The notes: generated by a model not told the origin, from the sequence alone. A stretch of 64,000 bases of DNA from Prevotella sp. (GCA_003447235.1 DLZV01000041.1:1-64000); one strand, 5' to 3'; positions 36,401-44,545 are shown, counted from the stretch's first letter. Numbers and translations: made by a program.

Positions 36401-37408
36401 ATGCAAGACCATACTACACCCATCCATGGCACGATCGGCCCTTCGGACGACGGGCTCACGTCGGGGTTCACCGAGTCAATAGACCAAGAGCGGGCCGTGG
36501 ACTCCATGCCGGAGGAGAAAGGCTTTGGCAACATCCAGGAGTATTATGTCTCCAAGTCGGGCCCGACGCGTCTTTTCACCGCCACGCGGTATGGCAAGCG
36601 CTATGTGCTGAAATGCTTGAAGACGGACTACCTGCTCACCCCCGTATATCAACAGGCGATAGTGAAGGAGTTTGAGATCGGCCTGCTGCTAGAGCATCCC
36701 TATATCTGCCGCACGCTGGCCATGGAGCAGCTCGCCGGCATGGGCCGCACCATCGTGATGGAACAGGTGGACGGCGACACGCTGCAGACGCTCCTCTCGG
36801 AGAAGAGGCTCTCACCCGACCTTGCGCTCAGGATAGCCTCGCAAACGATGGACGCCCTGGACTATATGCACAGCAAGCAGATCACGCACCGCGACCTGAA
36901 GCCGTCCAACATCATGGTGACCCACAGGGGGAAGAACGTGAAGATCATAGACTTCGGACTTTCCGACAGCGACCTGTTTGGCGTACTGAAGATGCCGGCA
37001 GGCACCTACAGATACCTTGCGCCGGAGCAACTGCTGCAGGGGGCGGTCGCCGACCCCAAGGCCGACATCTACTCGCTCGGCATGGTGATGGAGGACATGG
37101 CGGAGGCTACGGGCAGCAAGCGGTTGCACAGGATGGCACGGATATGCACCGTGAAGGATGTCTCGCTGCGCCCCGAGAGCATAGAGGCGCTGCGCAGACG
37201 TCTGGCAGGAGGCAGACGCCTCAGGCGCATCGTTTCCTTCCTCGTCGCGCTCGTCATGGCCCTGGCCGCAATGGTGGCAGTCTCGCTCTTCGTGCGCAGC
37301 CACCAGGATGCAGAGGAAGCCGAAGGCAGGGAGCAGACAGACGACCACCAGGCGGCTCGCCAAGAAGACAACCAGGTCATCGACTACCATCTATGGGATA
37401 GACGATAG
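36401..37408 (+). CDS. Hanks-type Ser/Thr protein kinase with a C-terminal membrane anchor
   Basis: A 335-residue protein. The kinase core spans about residues 45-270: K71 in YVLKCLK, catalytic loop HRDLKPSN (D165), DFG at 184-186, APE at 207-209 and DIYSLGMVM. The Gly-rich loop is poorly conserved (YYVSKSGPTRLF). A hydrophobic segment at about 279-298 anchors it with the kinase in the cytoplasm, and only a short charged tail lies outside, unlike PASTA kinases. It closes the cluster that begins with the fimbrillins. Control of the surface proteins or of the small conserved protein upstream is a reasonable guess. Confidence 0.88.
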   Translation: MQDHTTPIHGTIGPSDDGLTSGFTESIDQERAVDSMPEEKGFGNIQEYYVSKSGPTRLFTATRYGKRYVLKCLKTDYLLTPVYQQAIVKEFEIGLLLEHPYICRTLAMEQLAGMGRTIVMEQVDGDTLQTLLSEKRLSPDLALRIASQTMDALDYMHSKQITHRDLKPSNIMVTHRGKNVKIIDFGLSDSDLFGVLKMPAGTYRYLAPEQLLQGAVADPKADIYSLGMVMEDMAEATGSKRLHRMARICTVKDVSLRPESIEALRRRLAGGRRLRRIVSFLVALVMALAAMVAVSLFVRSHQDAEEAEGREQTDDHQAARQEDNQVIDYHLWDRR

Positions 37409-37533
37409 ACGATGACCTGGAGAAGGGAGGCCCGAAGGAGGAAGGGCCAGGAGAAGGGAGGCTTGGAGAAGGAAGCCTGAAGGAGAAGACCTAAAGGAGA
37501 AGGAAGCACGAGGAGGGAAGTATGAGTGGGGAA
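37409..37533 (+). repeat. Purine-rich imperfect tandem repeats between convergent genes
   Basis: About 120 bases of nearly pure A/G on the plus strand, built from GGAGAAGG and CCTGGAGAAGGGAGG-like units of roughly 25-30 bases. It lies between the kinase gene and the WYL gene. There is no T run, so it is not a standard terminator. Confidence 0.75.
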
Positions 37534-37542
37534 AAGGCTTGC

Positions 37543-38475
37543 TCACTCCCCGTTCGTACACTCGCCCGTCTCGTAGCTCTTGGTCATGTCTTGCAGGATG
37601 GCTATCATCTTCTGCCGAAGACTTTCCGGCTTCAACACCATCAGGTTGCGTCCGTGCCATAGCAGTTCCTGCAGAAAATCGCGGGTGGGGCGCACACGGA
37701 GCGTATACTCGCGGTAGAGGCCGTCGGCCGATTGGCCCACCTTCTGCTGGCTCTCGTGCAGCGGCACCTCTTCAAGGTAGTTGTACTCGGGATAGAACAC
37801 GCGCAGGCGCACGTTCTCTATCGGCTCGTTCTCCATGCGCATGATGCCGAAGCAACCATCGTAGTAGTTGTCGGGCGTGAGCATCTGCTTCAGTTTGGGC
37901 GACAGAGGACGCTTTGTGCACTCCTCATACATCAAGGAGATGCGGTCGAGCGGCAGGCAGCGCACCTACTCTTTCTCGTTCACGCCGATGACGTACCAAC
38001 GCTGCTTGAAGAACCTCACAAAAGCGGGCGTCAAGGCGACGGACGTCTCCACCCCGTAGGCCGTGGTGTAGTCAAACCTCAGCCGATATTGCTTGTCGAT
38101 GGCTCTGAGGATGTCGTCGAGCAATTCTGAGTTGCGTGGCGCAGGTTCGAGCATCACCTTGGTGTGGTATTGCAGCATATCGCCCAGCGAGGCCAGCCGC
38201 AGGGAACTGAGCAGCCACTCCGTGACATCGTCACACTTCACGCTGTCTTTCTTCAGATAGTAGCGATAGCCGCCGCTCCTGCCGCTACACTCCACCTTGA
38301 TGCCAAACATCTGCTCTATTTCGTCGCGATGGCGGTGAAACGTGCGCTTCTCCAGCGACTTGCCTTGAGCGTTGGCCGCAGCCTCCAGCCATGCGGCAGC
38401 TATCTCCTCATACGTCATGCGCCTGCGTTCGAGCTGGCCTATCAGCCAGGCGAAGAATCTCATTCGCTTGTCCAT
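37543..38475 (-). pseudogene. WYL-domain transcriptional regulator interrupted by an in-frame amber codon
   Basis: The whole frame from ATG 38475 to TGA 37543 (310 codons) reads as one WYL regulator. It has an N-terminal winged helix (MTYEEIAAAWLEA, KRTFHRHRDEIEQMFGI). A WYL-type core follows (YRLRFDYTTAYG, LTPAFVRFFKQRWYVIGVN), then the C-terminal domain (VRLRVFYPEYNYLEEVPLHESQQ). A single TAG at 37966-37968 interrupts it right after IGVNEKE, and the frame continues without shift. Either the gene is inactivated, the codon is suppressed, or it is a sequencing error. Other genes here use TAG as a normal stop. It is 13 bases after the Cys-rich gene. Confidence 0.8.
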
Positions 38476-38488
38476 ACCCTGTAGCCCA

Positions 38489-39115
38489 TTATTTCAAGAA
38501 GTTTGCTATCACCCGGTGCCAGTAGTCCCACGAGTAGCCCACCGAGGGATGGTTTACCGCCATCGCCCTCACCGTCCTGCCGCTTGCCAAGGAGTAGGCG
38601 CCCGTGGCTGTGCGACAGCCGTCCACGACGATGTCCTCCCCATCTGTCCAACGCTCGCCGGGCAGTTTGTCCCACAGGCGGTTGCCCCATACGATGAGGC
38701 ATTCGGGCTGGTATTTTTCCATCACGTCGAAAAGGGCCTCGCCAGCCTGGCGGTATTGTGCGGCGGTGCCAGCCTCGCGCGGGCCGCCCATGGCCACTTG
38801 CAGATAATTGTAGAACACCACCGACTGCCATATCCGCTGACTCTGCGCCTGATCGGTCTCGCAGCCCACGAGCGAACGCTCAAACTTCAGCAACGTCTGC
38901 ATCCACCTCTGCCGCTCCACGCCCCGGTCGAGATATTGCTCCACTACGCCGCTGGTAAACTCCATGCACTCCCGATGGCGCAGGCAGTTGCCGCAGTCGG
39001 CGCAGCCCTCGTCGCAGTAGTGGCTCTCGCCAAGCACCATGATGCGCTTGCCAAACAGTCCTCCGCCAGCGTATGACGCTCCGACGAAAGGACGAAAGAA
39101 TACTCCGTCTTTCAT
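38489..39115 (-). CDS. Cys-rich protein, possibly uracil-DNA-glycosylase-like fold
   Basis: A 208-residue protein. KRIMVLGESHYC (about 23-34) recalls the first motif of the uracil-DNA glycosylase superfamily, and MAVNHPSVGYSW (about 187-198) recalls its HPS motif. QPECLIVWGNRLWDKLP resembles the middle strand. A Cys cluster (C-x3-C-x2-C-x2-C-x5-C, residues about 34-50) could bind metal or an iron-sulfur cluster. This is a visual analogy only. It is upstream of, and probably co-transcribed with, the WYL regulator, so it may belong to a DNA-damage or defence response. Confidence 0.5.
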   Translation of the reverse strand: MKDGVFFRPFVGASYAGGGLFGKRIMVLGESHYCDEGCADCGNCLRHRECMEFTSGVVEQYLDRGVERQRWMQTLLKFERSLVGCETDQAQSQRIWQSVVFYNYLQVAMGGPREAGTAAQYRQAGEALFDVMEKYQPECLIVWGNRLWDKLPGERWTDGEDIVVDGCRTATGAYSLASGRTVRAMAVNHPSVGYSWDYWHRVIANFLK

Positions 39116-39118
39116 ATA

Positions 39119-39337
39119 TTATTGCTCTTCTGTGTTGTTTCGATACTCATCCTGGGTCTTCCAAATTTCCTTGTACATCCATCTCTGCCACCACGACCAG
39201 GCAGGACGGGTGTGCCAACTGCCGCAGGCCGGACATTTCAGCGGCGCTGACAGGGCCGTGCATTGGTATTCGAAGTCCATGCCCACAAACTTGTGTCCAC
39301 ATTCGTTGCAGACAAATTTACTCCATCCTCTTAACAT
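39119..39337 (-). CDS. Small zinc-ribbon protein (paralogue of 44327-44545)
   Basis: A 72-residue protein beginning MLRGWSKFVCNECGHKFVGMD with C-x2-C...C...C-x2-C (CNECGH, QCTAL, CPACGS). The same layout with the same spacing is found in the gene at 44327 (CSDCGHEF, NCTAESAP, CPKCGS). The charged C-terminus differs. The ATG at 39337 was chosen because the promoter box and -7 element lie at 39369-39415; an upstream ATG would be before the transcription start. It probably binds zinc and a nucleic acid or protein partner. Confidence 0.7.
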   Translation of the reverse strand: MLRGWSKFVCNECGHKFVGMDFEYQCTALSAPLKCPACGSWHTRPAWSWWQRWMYKEIWKTQDEYRNNTEEQ

Positions 39338-39368
39338 AGCTATTTCGTTTTTAGACCAATTGGCAAGA

Positions 39369-39415
39369 CAAAGGTATGGAAAAGTTTTTATCCCTGCAAG
39401 TCCATGATGGTTCAC
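39369..39415 (-). promoter_or_regulatory. Promoter with shared 19-base box, copy 1
   Basis: On the reverse strand GTGAACCATCATGGACTTG (39397-39415) ends in the TTG of the -33 box, then 20 bases, then TACCTTTG (39369-39376). A second -7-like TAACTTTG lies upstream at 39482-39489. The same arrangement occurs at 42387-42433. Confidence 0.8.
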
Positions 39416-39544
39416 TGATGAAATCCTCACGCCGCCGGTCCCAGCCTTAGTCTGCCACAGTCGGTTTTTTGTTTACGTCGGCAAAGTTACTTATCAGCCA
39501 TGCCAAAACGTGTCGCAGCTGAGAAGAAAAGTAAAAAAAGTGGG

Positions 39545-39588
39545 GAAAAAGATGCTGCATCGCTTATGGGATTTGCGATGCAGCATCT
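39545..39588 (-). terminator. Terminator after the DUF4112 gene
   Basis: A 14-bp perfect stem (39550-39563 with 39575-39588), followed on the reverse strand by TTTTTCCCCACTTTTTTT. Confidence 0.85.
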
Positions 39589-39603
39589 GAATAGTGGTTA
39601 AAA

Positions 39604-40167
39604 CTATGAGAACCAGGTGGCCACCATGAGGGCCAGTTTCACGACAAGGCAAAGCAATGCGCATACAATGGCGATGAGCACAGCCGTGGCCAAAGCTTTC
39701 TTTCTCACTTTGCTGACGATCTCCTTGTCGTCTTCTATATAGCCCGTGATCAATCTCAGGTTGTCCAAATACGACCGCTTGAATATGTCCAGCACGTTGC
39801 CTACAAAGGGTATGGCTCCTATCAGGACATCCAGCAGCACGTTGTATATCACTGCCAGCGTCAGCGGTATGGACCTCACCACACACAGACTGTAGTAGAT
39901 GAACGGCATGGCCAAGGAGCTCGAAAGCACGTCTCCGACACCTCCCGGAATGAGTCCGATGAGCGGATCGAGATAATATTGGTCCATATACTTGGCCGTC
40001 TTCACCATGATCCGGTAAGACGAGCGGTTCATCATCTTCTCGCGCTTGGCCTCTTTCTTTGCGACGCGCTCCTGCTCTTTGGCAAGGGCTGCCTCGCGGC
40101 GGAAGTCTTCTCGCTCAAAATTCAGCCCCAAGTCGCTCTGGGCTCGTTGTCTTCTTGAACTCTCCAT
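39604..40167 (-). CDS. DUF4112 membrane protein
   Basis: A 187-residue protein. A charged coiled N-terminus (about 1-48) leads into DUF4112: KYMDQYYLDPLIGLIPGGVGDVLS, then a hydrophobic stretch, then LIGAIPFVGNVLDIFKRSY. The paired DPLIGLIPGxGD and IPxxGNxxD motifs are the family hallmark. A C-terminal transmembrane helix follows (VLIAIVCALLCLVVKLALMVA). The function is unknown. It starts six bases after the 725-residue coiled-coil gene and shares its promoter. It is ended by a strong hairpin. Confidence 0.85.
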   Translation of the reverse strand: MESSRRQRAQSDLGLNFEREDFRREAALAKEQERVAKKEAKREKMMNRSSYRIMVKTAKYMDQYYLDPLIGLIPGGVGDVLSSSLAMPFIYYSLCVVRSIPLTLAVIYNVLLDVLIGAIPFVGNVLDIFKRSYLDNLRLITGYIEDDKEIVSKVRKKALATAVLIAIVCALLCLVVKLALMVATWFS

Positions 40168-40173
40168 AGTCTC

Positions 40174-42351
40174 TTACAATTCTATTTGCTTGTTTCCGTT
40201 CATAAAATCATTGAAGTCTTGCATGCTCAGTGTGTATCCACTGATGTCTGAGAGCATCTCCATCGCCTGCTTGCGCTCCTGCTCGCTGTCTGCCAGGTTG
40301 ATGCGTCTGAAGACCTGGCGCAGGTAGGCGCTCTTGTCGTCGATCCGCTCCAGATAGCCCTTGAAGATTTTCTTGTAGTGGTCAAGCTGCTCGTCGTAGG
40401 CTGCTGCCGCGATTCTTCCGTTGAGTTGCTGTAGCTTGAGTTGCGCCACGCTGTCCAGCAAAGCCACGCCGCGCTGCAGCACCTCCTCGGCCTTTGCCTC
40501 CACCATGCCCAGCTCCTCGTCGGTATAGGTCGGCGGCTGAGCCTCTTGCCGAGATGTTGGCCCATACAGTCTGTTGTCGACGCCGGCAGCCACCTGCTCC
40601 ACCCCGTCGAGCAAATGGACGGCCATGCGGCGATCGGCATGCAGATGGTCGGCCAGGAGATTGGTAAACTCCGACAAGTTTTGCTCTACGTCTGCCGGCA
40701 ACTTGGCAGTCTCCTTGAAGTCGGCAATGTCCACGCTGCGCAGCAACTTCTCGTCCAGCCTGCTCTCGGCAATCTCTCGGCCCAGCTTCAGCATCGCCAC
40801 CACGTCGCGGAGATGCTTCAGCATCTTGAGTTTCAGCTCGTCAGAGCAGACGATCTTGCTTCTTATCTCGCGCGACACGGCGTCCAGGCGGGCCGCCAGG
40901 CGGACGTGTTCGCTCTTCGTGGCCTTTGCCGCCTCCTGGTGCGAGAGGAGCTCCTCCTGGTCGAGTTTCAGATCCACCTGCATGTTGTCAAACTCCCTGA
41001 ACAGCGGGGTGCAGACGGCGTCCCACTCCGAATAGTTGCGATAGTAGTTGCGGCGGGCCGTGCCCAGCGTCAGCCAGTTGAGCAGGAAGAAGGGCTTCGA
41101 GGGCTTGCGCCGTTTGGCGTCCTGATAGCTGGGGCGCTTCGCCTCCAGCGTGGTGGTGAGCTCGCCGACCAGCGACTGATACACGTCGATGTTCTGCAGA
41201 TGGTCGTTCATCTCCATCTCGGCAGACTTCATCTGGCGGAGCAGTTCCCTGCGCTCCTCTTCAAGCGGGCGCACGCTGGCCTCGCCATACAGGGCGTCCG
41301 TCATCGAGCGGAAGTCGGAGTCCATCAACTGCGAGGCAAAGCGCAGATAGACGTTCGACTTCGGTATGACGACGTCGTTAAGCGTCTTGTAGATCACGGT
41401 CAGACGCCCCATGTCGGCCTTGATGCGTGTGGCGTCATGCTTCACGCTGGTCTGCAACTGCTGCAGGTCGCCGCGCAGCCGGTTGGCCTTCTCGCTGGCG
41501 GCCATATAGTGGTCGAGCATCCCCAGTCCCGCCATGGCGAGTCCGAGCGTCTTGCTGCTGCCCGCGGCCGATCTGTAGGCAGTCATGGACCCTTGCAGCG
41601 AGGTGCGAAAACTGTCTGCTATCTCGGCGATCAGCACGCCACACTTGTCTTGTATCTTGCTATACTCCAACTCTATTTGCCGCAGCATTTGGTCCACGTC
41701 GAGCCATTCCACTTGGTTGAAATCGAAGAGTTCGGGCGACACCATCTTGATGGAGTCTCCGTAGAGGTCTATGAGCCGGAGCGCATACTCGCGGTAGGTA
41801 GCCTCGATGTCGCTGCGCAGCGAGGTGAAGTCGCTGATATTGGCGCGCACGCTGTCGCCGGCATAGCGGTAGGCCTCCACCAGTTTCGCATATCTGTCGA
41901 ACATCACCGAGGCCTTGCCTCTCACCTCCTTCACGCCGCTCGTCCCTGTCAGCCAGTCCGCCGCCTTCGACGAGCCCTTGGCCAAGGCGGCGCCCAGGTT
42001 GAGGGCTATCATGTCCTGCAGCTTGTCCAAGGAGTTTTCCGTCGCCTGCAGTTCGTTCTCGGCTATAGCCAACGCGTCGCCCATGTCTCCCTGCTCAAGA
42101 CAATGGTTCAACTTGTAGTCGGCCACGATCGTCGTGCGCGCATTGTTCGTCACGAAAGCGATGCTGATATTGCTGTCGTTTCCGTAGAAGCAATACGCGT
42201 CATAGACCAGGCTCCCCACCTCGGAAGAGTCGCCCGCGACGCCATACTTCTTTAGTTCATAGGCCAGGTCGGCCCGCAGAAACGTCTTGCCGTCGCTGCA
42301 CAATTCGTCGGCAATCGACTTGATGGCTTTGTAAATTTCTCGATTTTCCAT
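40174..42351 (-). CDS. 725-residue coiled-coil protein of unknown function
   Basis: Largely helical and charged, with long heptad-like stretches (LRGDLQQLQTSVKHDATRIK, RRELLRQMKSAEMEMNDHLQ). A globular N-terminal part of about 90 residues comes first (MENREIYKAIKSIADELC..). A small hydrophobic patch occurs near residue 435 (PFFLLNWLTLG), and the middle GLAMAGLGMLDHYMAAS may touch membrane. There is no nucleotide-binding motif. The ATG at 42351 is used because the -7 element TATCTTTG lies at 42387-42394; an ATG at 42423 sits upstream of the transcription start. It is GC-rich like the host genes, yet its promoter carries the same box as the AT-rich dynamin operon, so a shared process is likely. 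Confidence 0.75.
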   Translation of the reverse strand: MENREIYKAIKSIADELCSDGKTFLRADLAYELKKYGVAGDSSEVGSLVYDAYCFYGNDSNISIAFVTNNARTTIVADYKLNHCLEQGDMGDALAIAENELQATENSLDKLQDMIALNLGAALAKGSSKAADWLTGTSGVKEVRGKASVMFDRYAKLVEAYRYAGDSVRANISDFTSLRSDIEATYREYALRLIDLYGDSIKMVSPELFDFNQVEWLDVDQMLRQIELEYSKIQDKCGVLIAEIADSFRTSLQGSMTAYRSAAGSSKTLGLAMAGLGMLDHYMAASEKANRLRGDLQQLQTSVKHDATRIKADMGRLTVIYKTLNDVVIPKSNVYLRFASQLMDSDFRSMTDALYGEASVRPLEEERRELLRQMKSAEMEMNDHLQNIDVYQSLVGELTTTLEAKRPSYQDAKRRKPSKPFFLLNWLTLGTARRNYYRNYSEWDAVCTPLFREFDNMQVDLKLDQEELLSHQEAAKATKSEHVRLAARLDAVSREIRSKIVCSDELKLKMLKHLRDVVAMLKLGREIAESRLDEKLLRSVDIADFKETAKLPADVEQNLSEFTNLLADHLHADRRMAVHLLDGVEQVAAGVDNRLYGPTSRQEAQPPTYTDEELGMVEAKAEEVLQRGVALLDSVAQLKLQQLNGRIAAAAYDEQLDHYKKIFKGYLERIDDKSAYLRQVFRRINLADSEQERKQAMEMLSDISGYTLSMQDFNDFMNGNKQIEL

Positions 42352-42386
42352 ATCAATACTATCGTTTGGATGTGTATAGGGTGAGG

Positions 42387-42433
42387 CAAAGATACTGACA
42401 AGTTCCGCCCCCTGCAAGTCCATGATGGTTCAC
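42387..42433 (-). promoter_or_regulatory. Promoter with shared 19-base box, copy 2
   Basis: GTGAACCATCATGGACTTG on the reverse strand at 42415-42433, a 20-base spacer, and TATCTTTG at 42387-42394. An upstream TAACTTTG lies at 42502-42509, as in copy 1. Confidence 0.8.
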
Positions 42434-42588
42434 GGCCTGCAGGCGCTTGCTGTCTCTATCCCCTTCTCCTATATCCATGCTGAGATTCTTGTTTACGCCG
42501 GCAAAGTTACACATCAGCTGTGCCAAAGAGTGTCACCACTGGAAAGAAAAGCAAAAAGAGGCTGAAACAAAACCAGCATCAGACCACG

Positions 42589-42640
42589 TTATTTGTCGGA
42601 ATTGAGCATTTTGCAGCAGATTATTTGTCGGAATTGAGCA
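42589..42640. repeat. 20-bp direct repeat, 32-base period
   Basis: TTATTTGTCGGAATTGAGCA occurs at 42589-42608 and 42621-42640, at the left edge of the AT-rich segment. Confidence 0.85.
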
Positions 42641-42691
42641 AAAGTTGTCGTAGTTGTTTTTTCTTATTATTCTCAACACTAACACAATTTC

Positions 42692-43336
42692 ATGTGTCAC
42701 TCCAAATCTCGGATGAACAAGTTTTGGTACATTTTTGGTGGCGAACACCAAATGCATGATACAAATAGCTGGGATTCATATTACTATTCTTTAGTTAGGG
42801 GTAACCAAAAACTGCTCTTTCCAGCCGACTTGCCAATAGAACGCCTTATGCAGGAACATGACTCCAAGCCACAGAATCCAATTATCGCCAACGTACTCTA
42901 TAAGAGCAAGATATTGAAGAGTTGGGGCCGTGGGATAGGTACAATGGTCGATGAATGCAAACGTGTTGGCTTGCCTGCTCCGGAATTCAATACTGATGGT
43001 AATTTTGTGTGGGTCGTATTCAAATACAACAGGAACAGTGTGGTAGTTACCCCACGGTTACCCCACAGTTACCCCACAGTTACCCCACAGTTACCCCACG
43101 GTTACCCCACAGTTACCCCACAGTTAATGAAAGTGATTACTGTAATAAGAGATAACATGATGGCCACCAAGGAGATAATGAAATGTATAAAGTTGAAAGA
43201 CAAGACTTATTTCCTTGACAAATATCTATATCCTGCAATGGAAGATGGCTATGTTGAACAACTATATCCTGATAATCCGAAACATCCGAAACAGAAATAT
43301 TTGCTTACAGAAAAAGGAAAGGCATTATTGAGATAG
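42692..43336 (+). pseudogene. Truncated AlbA_2/HATPase_c_4-type DNA-binding regulator
   Basis: A 214-codon frame whose recognisable part starts near codon 40. LIQEH-type text (LMQEHDSKPQNPIIANVLYKSKILKSWGRGIGTMVDECKRVGLPAPEF) is the end of the ATP-binding domain that follows AlbA_2 in many Bacteroidota RecG-like regulators. The front half of that protein is missing. After an 11-bp tandem repeat (VTPQLPH-type text), a winged-helix-like tail follows (MMATKEIMKCIKLKDKTYFLDKYL). I read this as the 3' remnant of a longer gene. The ATG at 42692 is arbitrary. It is the only plus-strand gene in the AT-rich part. Confidence 0.65.
43046..43122 (+). repeat. 11-bp tandem repeat, seven units
   Basis: GTTACCCCAC followed by A or G repeats seven times. 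The unit is not a multiple of three, so each gain or loss shifts the reading frame of the regulator remnant. Confidence 0.9.
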
Positions 43337-43380
43337 AAAAGAAAAGGCAGTGGCGATTTATTCCACTGCCTTTTCTTTTC
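43337..43380 (+). terminator. Strong terminator after the regulator remnant
   Basis: A 17-bp perfect stem (43337-43353 with 43363-43379) with A-rich and T-rich flanks, usable in both directions. Confidence 0.85.
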
Positions 43381-43891
43381 CTATTTCTGTATCAAATGCT
43401 TCAAGTTTGCTTCTTTGACAAGACCTTGCTAAACAATCCCTACAAAATGGTAGAAAAGAAAAGTATGCTGAGTACCTATCCAGTAGAACGCAAGTGACAC
43501 TATAGTCCAAGCACACTAACACTCCAGTACCAGGTAAGTGAAACTCCAGTACCAGGCAGGAGGTACAAAAAGTGGTACTGAGAATAGCGTATCGACTGAT
43601 ACGCTTACGCCAATTCCACAATCCTTAACGGCATGATGACATTACGGCATGATGACATTACGGCATGATGACATGATGGAGCGTTCGCCTTTGCCGCCGC
43701 AGGCGGGCAACACGCGGCTCTCATACAACGACCGCGGCGCGTATTGGGAAAGCAGCGGAAGAAGAAATGAAAAGATGATGATCGGCGGGCGGGCAAACAG
43801 CATGAGCCCGCCACTGGGCGTCAGCAGCAAAAATGGCGGAGGACTTCTGCCCCCCCCGCCACACCAATGTTTCGCAATCAGCGCCTGGCCG
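43381..43891. other. Gene-free repeat-rich gap
   Basis: It contains ACTCCAGTACCAGG twice (about 43520 and 43546), a dyad at GCGTATC-GACT-GATACGC, the 16-bp repeat array at 43621-43679, and then a GC-rich stretch with a run of eight C near 43850. No gene can be supported. Confidence 0.5.
43621..43679 (+). repeat. Dispersed 16-bp repeat (CGGCATGATGACATTA), three units
   Basis: CCTTAA followed by CGGCATGATGACATTA, three times with the last diverging. Other sites are 55426-55465 (reverse), 55552-55600 (forward) and 59333-59370 (reverse). Confidence 0.9.
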
Positions 43892-44305
43892 CTACAGCAA
43901 AGCGATTTCCGCCTCGATGCTCTCCGGAGCAAAGCGGATAGCCCTCAGCACCACCTTTTCAAACACCTTCTGCAGTTTGTCGAGATCGCCAAGGCGCAGT
44001 TTCACGATGTTGCCAGGCCTTTGTTCCACCCATCCAGCCTTCTCCGGCACGAGCCGCTTGGCATAGGAGATGGCAGGCGACACAAGCAGGTCGATACCCA
44101 TCTTGCCGTCATACGACAAGTACAGGTCGGTGCCCTCTATCTTCTCCACCCCGACGTTTATGCTCACAGACTTCGTAAAGGCCAACACCTTGATGGGCAA
44201 AGAGACAGACACGGTTTTCCCATCCACATGGCCTACATTGACCGTCTTGTGAAAGTGGCTGGCCACATATTCCTGCAGCTCGGCATAGCTTATTGTCAAC
44301 TTCAT
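43892..44305 (-). CDS. Beta-rich protein of unknown function (intact copy)
   Basis: A 137-residue protein beginning MKLTISYAELQEYVASHF. Alternating strands (KTVSVSLPIKVLAFTKSVSINVGVEKIEGTDLYLSYDG) suggest a beta-sandwich or cup fold. SPAISYAKRLVPEKAGWVEQRPGNIVKLRL and DKLQKVFEKVVLRAIRF follow. I do not recognise the family. A close paralogue of the same length with a nonsense codon is at 48735-49148. It lies 21 bases after the zinc-ribbon gene, at the end of the AT-rich operon. It is more GC-rich than the broken copy. Confidence 0.7.
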   Translation of the reverse strand: MKLTISYAELQEYVASHFHKTVNVGHVDGKTVSVSLPIKVLAFTKSVSINVGVEKIEGTDLYLSYDGKMGIDLLVSPAISYAKRLVPEKAGWVEQRPGNIVKLRLGDLDKLQKVFEKVVLRAIRFAPESIEAEIALL

Positions 44306-44326
44306 ATTATCTCGTACTTTAGCTGT

Positions 44327-44545
44327 TTATTTGCTCTTCTTGCGTTTCCACATGTTTCGGAAGAATTCTTTGCATGCTTCCTTGCACATATCAAACAACA
44401 ACGATCCCGTAACACTAGTATTCAAACTGCCACACTTTGGGCATTTTACAGGAGCTGATTCCGCCGTACAATTCAACTCCATGTCCACTCCAATGAACTC
44501 ATGTCCACAATCGCTACATTTATATTTATATATTCCTCTATCCAT
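44327..44545 (-). CDS. Small zinc-ribbon protein (paralogue of 39119-39337)
   Basis: A 72-residue protein: MDRGIYKYKCSDCGHEFIGVD, then a third Cys, then KCPKCGS, and a Lys-rich tail (MWKRKKSK). The Cys layout and the words CGH-F-G-D and SAP-KCP-CGS match the protein encoded at 39119. A palindrome ATCGTAT-G-ATACGAT lies at its start. It is located between the AAA+ gene and the beta-rich gene and is probably part of the same operon. A zinc-dependent adaptor role is inferred. Confidence 0.7.
   Translation of the reverse strand: MDRGIYKYKCSDCGHEFIGVDMELNCTAESAPVKCPKCGSLNTSVTGSLLFDMCKEACKEFFRNMWKRKKSK

Noticed and set aside
43046..43122. The regularly repeated GTTACCCCAC units as a CRISPR array
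   Set aside because: The 11-base units are directly abutting with no spacers, and no cas genes occur in the window.
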